Shown: piece after piece, positions 50,091 through 63,400 of the stretch | Numbering within the stretch: position 1 is the stretch's first letter | Layout: each line of letters begins with the position of its first letter | Assembly (NCBI RefSeq): GCF_000003605.2 | Contig: NW_003109084.1 | Location: forward strand, 457,740-521,739 | Length of the DNA: 64,000 nucleotides | Direction of reading: 5' to 3' | Source: Saccoglossus kowalevskii | Taxonomy: Eukaryota; Hemichordata; Enteropneusta; Harrimaniidae | Notes under the pieces: generated by a model | The model's input: only the letters and a program-made list of their open reading frames with translations | Told to the model about the DNA's origin: nothing | Databases searched by the model: none | Translations under genes and position numbers: made by a program

Positions 50091-51519
50091 TACAGTCTTA
50101 ACTGATACAAGTTATGCTGTAAGGCAGATCGCCATGCTAAACCGAATAATTTATTGCAAGTGTGCTGCACCCTGTTTGTAACCATTTATACGACCTCTGG
50201 TCACTCACAGCTGTATAGACCTAAATGTCAACGTATGTGTAAGTTCGTGCGCGCGCGTCACAGAGAAAACGCAAATAAATATATTAAAGCATTATTTCCA
50301 ATCCCATTTATATTCAATCTATTATATTTCATGCATCCACTTTATTTATTTCGTTCTTCTCAGTCGTTCTATGTTCACCCAGTGATTTGATTGTTTATTT
50401 TTAACTATTCTTAGAAACCATATTAAACGAGAAGAACCCAACAACCCTAAGTTAACTTTTCATATTATTGGATAATATTTGGAACTCAAGTATAACGCTC
50501 CGCCAATTAATATTATTCATTAGGCCACATGAAATAAAACTTTTGTCCTACTATCTGTAATCTAAATAGTAGTAAACTGAGCATTGATAGCCGCACCATA
50601 CGTGTTGAATTCCATCTGTCACTTGTGGCAGGTGCACATACACAAAATGCCAATAATTGAGTCGCTATGACTGTACTTTGGCCAGAATTCTAGGTAATAA
50701 AACGTGGATCAGATAAATACTTTTTCAGATACCTTTATATTTCAAGTTACACAAAAAAACCTACCTATGTCACGGATGAAATAAGTACGGTAGTCAATCA
50801 TTTAACCCACGACCCTTGAACCCATTTCGCAAATAGAATCGCAGCTCACCATACAAATACAATGGTAGTGAATATATTACCATAAAGTAAGTTTAGAGCA
50901 AACAGTAAAAACGCTACACATTTCCTGATATTATTTGACTGAGTGACGTCCACGACAGGCGCCCTCATATGGTCAATAAGCACACACACGCGACGACACA
51001 CTTACAATAACTACATAACCATAACTACATGGTTCTTAATGTTTTCAGCAAACATGTAAACAAATTTATATCAACATACACTACATATATGCATATATGG
51101 GTCTATGTTATAAGCGATATTAGAACTAGTATGTTGTAGCTTTATATGCTTCAATTTAAGCTTACCGCCTGTAACCTTGCCAGCTGTCACGATACTAATT
51201 CAGAAGAAATTTATACCTATAAACATAAAAAATATAAGCAGAATGAACCCTTTTAATATTAACTAACGCTATAAGATTATTTGTAGCTGCCCCCCAAAAG
51301 TTTATCTTGACAGTTGCTTCCTGCGTTCTCTACAATACGATTTTTTCTACGAATGTCACTGATTGTATTTTCGGCGGTTTCTCACTACCACTGTTTATCG
51401 CAAATATTTTGACTGAATAACGTTCGACCCCTCCGCTCATCAACTGCTTATTTCTTGATTCATGCTGAGCTTGACTAAGATTGACTGCACGCAGCCGGAT
51501 TGTTGACTGTGTATTAGCG

Positions 51520-51720
51520 ATTATTATATGAAACTAAAACCGAGTATGTCTATAAGAAATCACGTGTTCTGCTTTGAAAACAACAAATGGTCTATGAACT
51601 GACAGCCCGAGGGATTTAGAAAACGTCTACTACTTCTACTACATTGTTATATTATTGGCAATATAGTGTTATGTAAACTACAAAGATATTTTATAAACAA
51701 ACAATTAATATCAACACCGA
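51520..51720. repeat. Upstream tandem duplication flank, copy 2 (partner 49240-49420)
   Basis: The same blocks with an extra insert of about 60 bases between TGTCTA and CGTCTACTAC. Distance to the exon-1 copy is about 1 kb longer than in unit 1, so an insertion followed the duplication. Confidence 0.72.
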
Positions 51721-52584
51721 TGATTGGTTGCAAATTTGATAGACCAAGTTGTGGGATCAATGTAGCCGTTGGCACTTTGGCATATTGTACTTCAATTTAT
51801 GTTAAATCTTTCATCTCATTTTTCGACTGATACCACAGTGAACCAATGTTCAAGCAGTACATGAATCGGGTGGGGGTTTGTTACATTCTTAATATACGTT
51901 CTATTTAAATGCAATCTATACTTTAGAAAATATACGTTTTAATACATACATATAATGTACATGTAATAAATGTGTAAATACTAATCTATACTCAACTTCA
52001 ATTATTCATAAAAAATACACAAGCATGGTTGCAGCACCCAGGAGCCACACGCGTTTATTACAATGTTTATTTATCCCCCCCTTACATATATAAATATACA
52101 CGAAATTGATGCCAAAACCCCATCACGAATACATCGACCGCGCAGGAAAAAGCAGATATAAAAACCTATCAAGGGAGAAACACATCTGGAAATCTGTACC
52201 TGACGCAATGTCAGATGTACCTAGGGGTAGACGTCGGGCGTCATCCATATTAGGAATACTATACATTTATAAAAATGAAAATACATCGTGAGTTGTTTGC
52301 AGCCGAGATTGAATACAATAGAATACTCTTCTTACTGTATACTCATGCGCACCTGGCTACTTAGCCACTAACCAATTGGAGCAGGTGCAATGACACCTGA
52401 ATAATTTACATACGATTAGATAGAAATTATCTTATAGCATACTAAGTTGGACGTAAAAATAAATCATAGCAAATAACACCGAATAAACGGCAAGGTAAAT
52501 ACTACGTCAAATTATAGTAAACATGTACTGCGTGCGTGACGTGAAGCTAGTATAGGCGATTAGGTGCCGTACGCGAGCGCCGCG

Positions 52585-52680
52585 CCGCTTCCCATCGGCC
52601 ACCGGGCATCCCCAAAAAAGGATGCTTAATATACATTTGTGCTGGCACAACACAACGGCAAATACACGGCGTGTAGACGA
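52585..52680. repeat. Dispersed repeat copy (partner 5855-5970)
   Basis: Contains CATCGGCCACCGGGCATC, GGATGCTTAAT and ACGGCGTGTAGAC as at 5855-5970. Confidence 0.7.
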
Positions 52681-53159
52681 GTGCATATAATTGACTGACA
52701 GTTACAATTATAGCAAATAATAGGAGCTCAGTAAATTAGTAGTACACTAATCCTTATTGTTAGCCTGGATGTAATCTTAATGTCAATAAGTTGGCGAATG
52801 CAATTGAGACCATAAAGTACGACGTTCGATAGAGCAAGGAACCGTGCATTATTGTTTACAAAAGTGTGAATCCTGTCAAGTATAAAGCTTTTCGACTTTA
52901 CACAATTCCATCACATGATGTAATTGATTTACTATCATGCGGATCAGGTTACATAAGCGCTTTACCATAGTTACCATATGAGAAATGGGATCACAGCATG
53001 TCACTTTGTTTTAAATTATTTGACACATTGTTCCAATTATGCAATACGGAAGCGAGATTTGGGCTTATTAAATTTTGTATTTTGTTGCTCTACATGCTTA
53101 ATACACCAATAATCCACGCAACAGTAATAGGGGGAACTCCCCATGATGTATTCTCTTCC

Positions 53160-55230
53160 AATAGTTAGAGTGGTGAATTATTGACAGAAAATACTAAAAA
53201 GTATATATATATATTGTCCGCGCAATCATATTACCAGGTTTTGAAATCATGGTTATTTATATTCCTTGTAGCGATAATAACTTTGCAATAAAAAGGACAC
53301 CTGCAACGCTCAGCACAAATCCATTAAACGAATTGTGATATATTCAAATCAAACATAGCTTAATTGATGTTGTTGTTAAACTGTTATTCCTCATCAATCC
53401 AGTGAGTATTACAGACTAGGAATTGGAGTAGTTCTGTCCGGCGTTGCCGTGCGACAGGCTGCAGTCAAATATGGAACAAAACACACGTAGCATGGAATCG
53501 AAAGACCGGTTTGAAGGGCGAATTAATTACAACATTCCAGCAATAAAACATGATTATGTACAAGATGTTCAGAGTAAAAATTTGACGAGGTGAGAAAACC
53601 AGTAATGCGAACATATTCACCACGCGCAAGAGTTTAATGACCTTGATTCAATAGCCGTCATAGAATAGTTTTGACAAAAATAAAAACATTCCCGGTGCAG
53701 TATTTCTAGTTGTGATCGTCAAATATTGACGCCGATTCAAAATAAAACTGTATTAGACATAGAAATTTATCAGGATATAATCACTAACGCAATTTATATC
53801 AACAAAACAAAGATTATTAAACACAGGTTACGGGGGAATTATTGAGAAATAATATTGCAAATGTCATCTGTCTTATATAACAGTGATTGATGAATAAACA
53901 CTCTAAGCTAAATACTGGTAATTGCTTATCGCCTAAGTGAAACGTACCAGTAATGAGGTCAAGCAATATTAATAAATGTTTCGTCGTTTCTGCCCCAAAC
54001 TCTCGCTATATAACCCAATTAGCCGTCTCATTTAGCGTGTTTTGTCTTATTAGGTGCTAACAATACCGCGTGATTTGAATGCAGACTCGGATTCAGACTG
54101 CTGAATGAACGATCGACTCCGGGAATCGCACCACATCCTTCGTAATGCAATGTGACCATGCTAACCATCGCACATGTTTTTTTATTAGCATTCTATAAAA
54201 CAAATACAATAAGCAATATTTGTATATGGAATCTAAAGCAAGTCTGCGCATTTGGTTACAAGTTGCCAGGATATAAATTGATATCATTTGGTATTCAACG
54301 GATAATTATACGTAGCTATCAAACGTTTCTCAAACTATGCAACAAATATTCCGCAATAAAAAATCAATGTTCAGTTATATGATTGAAATTAGCTGATTGA
54401 ACAAATTGTCATTTCATTAAAATCGGGAAAAGCAGCTCAGATTTCAATTTCGTCTACCAAGAATAAGTTGTGAAAGGAACATCATTGTTGTATGTAATAA
54501 ATGACCAATTACTGGTGTCTGAAAATGGCACGATTATGGAATAACACAGGCATAATGTCGTGATGTTTGTGAGGAGATTTATTATTGTTTATGACGGTGC
54601 ACGTTTCCTAATCTCAAATTTGTAGGCTCCGACGCACTGAAGAGTTGGGAAGCAAGATGCTGAAAATTTTACATCACATCTAATGGAACATCAATTGTAT
54701 AATGTTACTTATAAAAGATCCTTTACGTAATGAATATAATGCCATGCATGACTTCCAATTATCGAAAATACAGTCAAATGAAACAGTCGTAATGACGTGA
54801 TTAACGGTACAGCGCATAAAAAGCAAGAGACACAGTTTGATTAATTTACATATAACTATTCTTTGTATATATGTATCAAATTCAATATTTAATCAATATT
54901 ATCGCAATTAGAAGTCCCCGCTTTCTTCTATTAAGGAATAATACACGACTCTCTTCCTCATTTCACTAAAAGTGTTCTTTTATACTGCCTTCCGTTTGGA
55001 TTACTTTGGTAAATTACCTCATTGATTATTCGCTAACTGAACGAAGAATTTATAAAAGGACATGCCTGTTTTTTTCATTTTATTCATGGTTGGATTGTAA
55101 ATATATTTAAAGATGAAGGCCAATTTAAACAATTGTACGATAATACATAGATGTGGTCATTGTGACTGCTTTTAATTTAACAACATTTCTGAGTCATCCG
55201 TCAATATACTGTCTCCGTTGTGCCTGAGCA
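53160..55230 (+). repeat. Long dispersed duplication, copy B (partner 24780-26030)
   Basis: Same order and orientation as copy A, but about 0.8 kb longer between the two conserved ends (roughly 53750-54950), which suggests an insertion here or a deletion in copy A. The foldback copy at 55252-55565 follows directly. Confidence 0.65.
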
Positions 55231-55251
55231 CTGTGTGCGGGAAAATTATAT

Positions 55252-55565
55252 TATTCACTGTTATTATACATCTGTTACGTCATAAGTTTCAACGTGCCGC
55301 AATTTTGCGGTATTGCACCGTATTTTCATTATACCATTTTAGGAAACACGAATTCCAAATATGGAACGATTACGCGCGTAAGCGTTATTCAATAATAATA
55401 AAAAAACAAACATGACTGCCCCAGAAGTTCTAAACGTTTTGGATTTCGGCATTCCCATGTTTTCCGTGAAGGAAAAGATGTATAATAATAAGGTTATTAC
55501 GAGGATACTGCAAAGTATGCACTCACACGGTACGCGGTCGCATCGACCTCCGCCGCGCGTCGATC
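55252..55565 (+). mobile_element. Foldback element family copy 2
   Basis: Full-length match to 11495-11815. Its right part reads AAGATGTATAATAATAAGG, GTATGCACTC, CGGTACGCGGTCGCATCGAC and CTCCGCCGCG. No ORF spans it. Confidence 0.75.
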
Positions 55566-55796
55566 GATACTCCCGCTGTACTGTCTTTGAGCATTTTTCA
55601 CAGTATCCTCATAATAACTTCATATTATACACCTGACACTGACTTCGTGCGGACGTGGTCGAAAGTGTTATAAACATTTCTTTCTATTTAGAAATTGCGC
55701 GTTACGTCCACGTATTTACTTCGATGCACAAGCGAGCGCAATAGAAGTAGAATACCGTCACCTTTCTCTCTCATTGAATTAATACTTCAAGCAGGA

Positions 55797-55945
55797 AAAA
55801 GAAGTATAATATTAAGGTTATCACGAGAATACCGCAATGTATACACTCAGGCATTGCGGAATTCTATCGATCACTGCTACAAGGCGGTCGTTAGATACAA
55901 TCACCGTACATCCTTCGTGCATACTTTGCAGTGTCTACAGGGTAT
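55797..55945 (+). mobile_element. Foldback element family copy 3
   Basis: Starts AGTATAATATTAAGGTTATC and ATCGCGAGAAT-like sequence, includes a GTATACACTCAGGC arm, and ends with the inverse CGTGCATACTTTGCAG. Both arms of the palindrome are present. Confidence 0.65.
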
Positions 55946-56589
55946 GGAATGCAGCTAAGTTAACTTGGTATATTTGCTGTTGGCAGCACAACTGTATACT
56001 ATGTATGGGATCACATGAATCATTGAATTAAAGTACGCACAACATAATTGTACACAGGAGAAAAATAAAAAAAAATAGAAAAGTCGTCTGAAAAGCGTTT
56101 CCATTAGCCAACGGCTATTACATATGATGTGTAATAAATTACTCAATAACTTAAATGATTAATTAATTGATTACAACTTATCTAATGGAGTAAAGCTGAG
56201 TAAAACATCTTTCTTACGAACTCAGAAACAGAGCCCCACACTAACTGTGAGGATGCATAATAATAGCTTTATTGGCAACAACCGTCAATTTTCGAGATTT
56301 CTACGAAATGTCACCACCCGCGATTGTTTAATCTGCAATCAGTGATTCTATAAAGATCTTCATAGCGAAGCAAAACTAGGTTGTTTCGTGATTGCACAGG
56401 ATTTCCACATAGAGGCATCGAAATCAAAAACCGCACAATCATTTGATGATATCATTGATTCAGAAGCTGTCTAAGGAACGCTCAAACAAATTAGTCATCG
56501 AATACCCACCTAGTGATCACAAAGGAAAACTTGATAGTGCTTTTTCATTTTCTATGACATTTGTATAAATAGTTAGCTTCCTGATGTTA

Positions 56590-56715
56590 CAAAGTCAGAC
56601 AGTACGCGGTCGCATCGACCTCCGCTGCCGTCATTATCAAGACAGATTTGGCATGAATGTGTAGTGAGTGCAATACCGCAAAATTACGACACGCTGTAAC
56701 TCACGCTGTAAAGTA
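56590..56715. mobile_element. Foldback element family, two fragments
   Basis: CAGTACGCGGTCGCATCGAC and CTCCGC at 56597-56625 match copy 2. About 30 bases later, AATACCGCAAAATTACGACA and CGCTGTAACT match the left half of copy 2 in reverse orientation. It looks like a rearranged or nested copy. Confidence 0.55.
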
Positions 56716-57131
56716 ATGCTACGTATGTGCCACTATATCAGTCAGACAATATCTCAACTTAGATGGGTAAGTATGCTAGCATGTTGTGGAATACACTTAT
56801 ACATGTTATGGTGCATACTGTGACGTGATACATCATACGAATTGATTTGCCAATGAATCAAAAATATTTTACTAGCAATGATTTCGATTAATTATAATAT
56901 GGTTGTTGAGATAAAACAATACTTCATTACGCTCTTTTCACTTTTGCATGCTTGTTCTTTAATAAAAACTAACAACATTATTTCTATATTAATCGTCACA
57001 CAAATAAAGAAATTTACTACCAATTGTCTGGGTTCCCTACCACGTGTTATGAAGACTGACTTTGTGTTCGGGGAACAGTGAATCACTTACATGTAGATAT
57101 ACCAGATTCTACCAAAAAGAATAGACATTAG

Positions 57132-57137
57132 TTTATT
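57132..57137 (-). terminator. Polyadenylation signal AATAAA for the exon at 57242-57392
   Basis: The canonical hexamer on the minus strand, about 105-110 bases past the TGA, after a 3' UTR-like stretch with stops in all frames. Its position supports a genuine gene end here. Confidence 0.45.
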
Positions 57138-57241
57138 ACAGATAGTCCAGCATTATTCTTCCAAACAGTAGTCAGCAGAGGTAACCCCTAGCTGTACACT
57201 TCTCTCGTACTCCTAAGGTTACAAACTCTCTATCTTGAAAG

Positions 57242-57392
57242 TCAAGTCTCTAAGGCGTGGCAGAGTAAACACGCGATCGGCCAATCGCTGCATTCGTTGG
57301 CACGATCACGGGATTTCCAGGGATTTGTCTCATGCTTAACGCCTTGCAAAGTCGACATGTTCTCTAGTTGGTCTATTCTGTGAATGCTCTCC
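57242..57392 (-). CDS. Terminal coding exon of an unidentified gene
   Basis: The minus strand has an acceptor (TATTTTAG) before 57392, then one base plus 49 codons and a TGA at 57242. The peptide starts ESIHRIDQLENMSTLQGV and ends CLLCHALET; it includes NPWKSRDRANECSDW. It has higher GC and more even codon use than its surroundings, and a polyadenylation signal follows 110 bases after the stop. Incoming phase is 2, so the previous exon must end with two bases. No earlier exon was found between 57393 and 64000 with confidence. The first residues look coil-forming and the rest is Cys/Trp-containing. No family is recognised. Confidence 0.45.
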
Positions 57393-58119
57393 CTAAAATA
57401 TGAAAATACAAATACGTTTTGAACGATCCTATTTCACATACCCTATTCTAGCAACCATAATGTCATAACAACCATGTTTAAAACTGTGTTTTTTCATGAT
57501 ATGAATCTAAGAATGGCATGGCATAAAAAACTGAACATGAGCTTTATTATTAAACGTTTAAAACACAGAATGCATTATATCTCTCAATGAATGAGCTTCA
57601 ATCGAATAGGGTAATACGTACATATGTCTGAATTGAAAAGTAAAGATTAAAATACATGGGACCACATTCCAAAAGAATTAATTTCGCTCACACATCAGAC
57701 ATATATGTTAGGTGTTGTTAATTGCGTCCACGAGATTTCAATTATAGCTACGAAAATACAGTAACATACATTGCACACGAATACGTAACACAAGTCCACA
57801 GCAATGGAGACACTATGAATACACACGGCAAAAATTCGTGAGCAACATCTTTTCAGCTACCGTCACCGACATTCAATACACTATGACAGACGAGTTGATG
57901 AATGTGGCCTCCTTCGAGTAGTGACACTTATATCAATCAATTGATTGCTCTATAGAAAAAATATGTTTTATGCTACCAAGTCATCAGTCATATTGTCGAT
58001 CGACTACCTATCTAAACCAAACACTTCTCATAAAAAACGTCGTTTTTATGTTATTATTTGGCATGCACCAATATATATGACAACCTGGAATTAATGTACA
58101 TATTTTAATGTTGCCAGGT

Positions 58120-58500
58120 GTGCGTGTGGTTGTTGATGAAATGAAAAATTATATCATTGTATTTGTCGGCATCTTTGCACTATGGAATTCTCTCAGTATT
58201 TAAAATTGAATTTTCTAAGATAAACGTAATAGTCGAGATGTTATCGCATGTGACCTCAAGTCAATAAGTCAGTTTGCAGCTATACACTGGTTGAATGGAT
58301 AATAATTGGAGTAACATGACGTCAGTGACAATTTAATGATTCTGTAATAGTTTATCGTAACCTTTTATCATTTTAAACAGTTTTAGTGGCAAGAGGTCGA
58401 GCTTCGCTTCGATTAAAAAAATACACTCATTTGTCGTGATGCGTACACGTATACGACAATTGGTGATAAGGAATTTTACTAATCCATTTCGAGTAAACTT
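58120..58500. repeat. Duplicated block (partner 31800-32010)
   Basis: Same blocks in the same order and orientation, with about 150 extra bases in the middle. Confidence 0.55.
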
Positions 58501-59062
58501 TTATATCGAAGTACAAAGAAGCTGTTTTGCGTATACATGGCAATACATGCAAATCACAACATAAAATAAGATAAACGAAAGTGAACTCTTGGGTAAAATT
58601 TCATTATCGAAACACGGTTGCAGAATGCCAAAATATTGTAGTTAAATACCAAAATTTGCCGTAAACATAATATAAGTACAGACATGTTACGAAAGTATAA
58701 ACACGTACACAAGACACTGTAACTTTTTAATTGTAAAACTTTAATATGAATAATTTTTTATATTCGTCACATTCCATCACATCGGAAATTAGCTACACAA
58801 TTCAGTCAGTATGCCAGAAACGGCACACTTGATCAAGAGTTGTTATTCTAGCCATCGGATATGACGTTGTGTACATAAATTTAATAACGCGTATTTGATG
58901 ATCGAGCCAAAATGTACTCTAATATATACTACCAATTTCTCTGTTTTTTGGAGACTTCTCTAACATTGTCCCGTCATTGGAATAAACCAGGCATATTCAT
59001 TGGAGTATACATGGTAGCTGTATTCAAATGCATTATCATCATCGTTGCCTGTCGTATGCTCC

Positions 59063-59218
59063 GAGATTTTACGAGAATACTATAAAGAATGCTCGGAGGC
59101 AGTACGGTGATTGTATCAAGCGATGCATAGCGGAGGTCGACGCATTACCGTACTGCCCGAGTGCATATTTTGTGGCACTCTCGTGATAACCTTATTATTA
59201 TACATCTTTCTCCTGCTA
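59063..59218 (-). mobile_element. Foldback element family copy 4 (both arms intact)
   Basis: GGCAGTACGGT near 59100 is perfectly inverted at ACCGTACTGCC near 59147. The arms extend about 45-50 bases to ACGAGAAT and its inverse, and the minus strand continues as GATGTATAATAATAAGGTTA, the shared terminus of copies 1-3. The loop carries GTCGACCTCCGC, also present in copy 2. Confidence 0.75.
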
Positions 59219-61459
59219 TAAGTAATAATTCATTAAAAATAATAGACCGAATTTGCGATAAAGAAAGTTTCGCACCGTTCGCACGTTTGCTTTCAGTGAT
59301 GGGATTATATTTTCTTTGCGGGCAGATAGCGATTCACCGCCTGAAATAAACAACTGGAAGTGTGACATCAATGTGACGCACAACTTCCATATAAGGAAGA
59401 CATTTGAAGGAGTCCATATTACTTTCAAATACGTCCCTACATCTTTTTACGGAGGGGTAAATTATACTTTTTTCGATGTTATATGTATAATAATATGAGT
59501 TATATTATGACAATTTTCTTTGTATGCCATTAATCACACATACAATAAATATTCTGTTAGATCCAAATGTTGATGAGATTATAAAAGAAAGCAATCGACA
59601 TTTTCCTAACACGTGAAGGTTTATTTTTACAAACAAATAATAAAATTATCAGTACTAAAACATCATAAAGAAACTCGCAGTGTGATATGTTACGTTATTT
59701 AAATATGTCGAACCGCAAAAGATGCTTTGCACGAATTTAAAATAAAATGTTTGGGTAAATTTAATAGGTTGATGTAACAATGCCTTTACAATAGAGATTG
59801 TGTTCTTGATACACATTTGGTCTATCAGTACACTGTGTAATTTGGTTTTGTTTTCCCAGAGAGTGCACAGAAAACGTTTTGTTTACATGTAAAGTGGCCA
59901 AAACAGACGCACGAAATTGTAATATTGTAAGAGGTGGATTCCACAAAGCATATTTTTAAAAAGATTATCTATACCATATTATTCATACAGAATATTCGGA
60001 AAATACACGCATATATGCTGTTCAGCGCATGATTACATGTACGTACATTCTTCAAAATTAAGTGCGAGGAAAACAATGTGCAATATTCATGACGTAAGAG
60101 CAGTATCACATTCTCGTTTTCGACGAGTAGTGATACGGTTGTTTGGTAGTGCGTTTTATACGTAAATCAATTGAGGTAATCAGTGGTTAAACCACAGTAA
60201 GCTATACACGGTATCTCTTCCTATCATGTTTTCTCTATACGTTTCCGTGATCAAATTGAAAAAGGTATCCAACACAGTCTATTCATAGGGAACGACGACG
60301 TGAAAGCGACGTAATGATCCTTATCATTTAATGGTCAACATATTCTCGATAATCGTACGTGCAGTTCAGCAACAATTTTATAGTTGACGTCAGCAATGTA
60401 TACTTTTGTGAAATTACAACGAAAATATACAAACGAGCCGGCTCGTTCAACCCACATCCCATTTTATACTCAATGCATGTAAGAATTATATCTACAGCAA
60501 TCAGTATTGCATTAACCCTGTGATCATTAAGTATTGTACCGCATCACGCGGTGCCGCCAGAAACACAATTAGCCATTGTTGACGTCGGCGAAATAGGTGC
60601 AATTCACAGGCGTATATACGATTGATTCACAGACATATATTGTGCGACCAGCCAGCACCTATAATTCGTATCCATTTAGTTGTTCCGAAACACTATGTAA
60701 GAACCAATTTGTTTCTTCACATAATATACAAATCAATTCAAGGGAACGAAAGGTACACTGGAGTTTTCATCCAAAGATACGCTTCATGTATTATTATTTA
60801 TTATTTAATAAAAAGAAGTTCTCGACTTTTACCCATAAAGTCCCATAAATTGACAAAACAATTCGATTAAAGACAAAAATTGACGAGTAAACAACAATAA
60901 AAGTAATCAAATCAGTAATAGAAAGATATTGAATCCAATGTTGCATACTTGTGAAATTTCGAATAACCGTTCATGTCACATATGATGCTTTTTTGTATTA
61001 ATCACAACTGTCATGAGTTTTCAATTAAAAACTTTATGAAACTATTCAACCCTACTTTTGCATTTCATTTAAAAATTGCGTGACCAAAGTGACTAATATT
61101 TTATTAGTAATTCTACCAGATTTGTATTTCCACACATGCACTGAATTGAAAGAATTTTCAATTGACGTTACTTCCTAACCCAATTCATATAAATTAAGTT
61201 ATAAGCTACATACTTGCTAAACAAAAAAACACTTCACCACAAGCAACCATTTCCTTTACACGCAATACAAATAGTATCAAACTTGTTAGGAAAATCACAA
61301 GTTTCCAGAGATCTTGGTAGTTTTGTATGGTCCATAAGATTAAATTCCATTTTTCATTTGAGGCTGAGCCGAGTTTAGTATTCGAATACTTAGTTTAGTA
61401 TTTTTCATTTAGTATGGGTGGTCGTCAGCGTATCGTGGGGTTAGTATATAAATACGTAC

Positions 61460-61650
61460 ATTCGTCATAGAAGCGAAAACCTACCACTGAAAGCCAATCA
61501 CTGTGCGGTGACAGTGTAATCTGATTCTTAAGAATTGGGAAGCGACTGCCGGCCCATACGATACGCCAAGATATACATGACTCCTGAATCACATTCGTGA
61601 TGAAAGCCACATTCAATTTCGTGTAAACAAAACATGCAATTAAACGTGTT
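61460..61650. repeat. Duplicated block (partner 34470-34720)
   Basis: Falls in a 170-codon open frame on the minus strand (61425-61937), but the match also covers non-frame-conserved positions with small insertions, so it is treated as a repeat. Confidence 0.58.
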
Positions 61651-63340
61651 TTAAACGTCACAAGCATAAGGTTTCCACTTATATAACATTTCACGAACTG
61701 TTTATGAACTAATGTTGAATACTGTTTCAAAACAAGCACAGATGCAACATTGAATTCGCTTGTGCTTTGCATACATATATGTGAAATCTTAAACTCAAAA
61801 CAAAATGAATCAGTATGCAGAGAAACCTTTTCCTGCATGTCATTCATTGCTGCGTGTATATTTCTGTATTCTACTTGGCTATTACCTACTGAATAACCAG
61901 CTTCTTCCGCATTGATGTTTAACCTTAATTTTTTCAACTGATTGATGATTGACTTTCTACCAGAATTTATTACAAAATTGCCATTATTTCCTGTCGACTT
62001 TTTTGCCGAACTATGTTATAGATTTTCTATAACAAGCATTGCCAACGACGGACTCTATTTTGTCTCTTTCCACGTGCGGGTAAATCGATGATTCATACAT
62101 ATTATAAATAGTGATTAGCTGCATAATGTTGTTGAATATTCATGAGGGTTAATGTGCTTGCGCAGTAATGATAGTGGTCACTCAGAATCAAAACAAACAT
62201 GGGGATCGCACCGCTGTGGAAGTTGTTGAACCTCAAAACTAAAAAGTACAACGTGTAAACTAAACATATGCACACATTTTAATTCAGTGTAACTAACTAA
62301 AATATATGAATTTACATTGTTTACGGAACTCGCCAAAAGAAAAAAAAGTTGACAGTCTTGAATCCTACGGTCACGTTTTCTGTTTGTTCTATTAGTTTTG
62401 TTGCTGAAGTTTGAAATGTAGCAATCTATAATAAACGTGGTTCAATGCATCTTAACACTGTTAAAATTATGCTACTCAAATTTGATTTCATGATATGAGG
62501 TACTATGAAGTCGGTCATGTTTGTCTTGAACGAAAGTAGCCTTTCAGATGAATAACTATTTGAAAAGCAGCATACAATGACGAAACATGCAATAATCGGC
62601 GTAACAATTCCAAACATTGTTAAACTATTCTGGGCAGAGTATGAAAGTATTAGACTTGCGTGTAATGGAAATAGAAAGTTTCGATTGTTGAACAACCTAT
62701 GGCCATTAATTCTATCTGGAGGCAGTGAACTTGAACTCAGCATTCCTGAGTTAACATTATTCAATTTTCCTGACGTAAACATTAATTGCATAGCCGAAAA
62801 TGATGTTGGTTTTAAAAGAAAAAGCACTGCTTGGAACTAAATAGTTCATCAGCTCTTAATTAAAAGTATTAAACTGGCAGACAATGAACGAGTGAACCTC
62901 TGCTTGAAAAAGATGAAAGGATATAAAACGCTGTTCGTCTAAATAAATGGAACAAAATTTATGCTAGATTAGATAACATTGAAAAACAAGAGAATGTGAA
63001 TAAAGACCGCTATAAACCAATGAAATTGACGCTACGCCAATTGTAAAGATATAAAACAACGCTACAGTTTTAAAATAAAACATTTTTACTGTTTTGTGAT
63101 AAAACATTTAAATTGTTTATAAGCTTGTCCCCATTTGTCTCTGGGGATGTCGGCTCGGACGTAATGTGGTATGTCCACCGTCGTTTACGAAATGTATCTC
63201 AAAATATTTGCAGTAGTAGCAAACTAATCTGTTGGTCAATATTTGTTTTAATATTGTATTTATTGTATTAATTGAATTTCTAAATAACAATTGAATGGTC
63301 ATGTATTATTAGAGGCTTAGAGGAGCTCGTTTACATTAGA

Positions 63341-63400
63341 CGCAAATTAGCTCAGGTGCGTGGTAATCACCATATTGGGATTCAACACCGAGGCTCTGCC
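63341..63400 (+). repeat. tRNA-like sequence (SINE head or decayed tRNA)
   Basis: TTAGCTCAGGTGCGTGG fits the polymerase III A box, and GGGATTCAACACC follows at B-box distance with one mismatch. An intact acceptor stem is not visible. Confidence 0.35.

Larger units (their letters stand above)
48715..57115. other. Upstream region of the death-fold gene and repeat-rich intergenic DNA
   Basis: Contains the duplicated, broken first exon (49880-50090), duplicated flanks (49240-49420 and 51520-51720), the long duplication copy B and a cluster of foldback copies at 55.2-56.7 kb. No intact gene is seen. Confidence 0.5.

Noticed and set aside
61425-61937. 170-codon open frame on the minus strand
   Set aside because: Part of it matches 34470-34720 with indels that do not respect the frame, so it is more likely repeat sequence than coding.
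62426-62827. 133-codon open frame on the minus strand with one hydrophobic segment
   Set aside because: A helix-1-like GIVTP segment recalls peptide GPCRs, but the conserved Asn of helix 1 and everything after it are missing and the plus strand is also open. Evidence is too weak.
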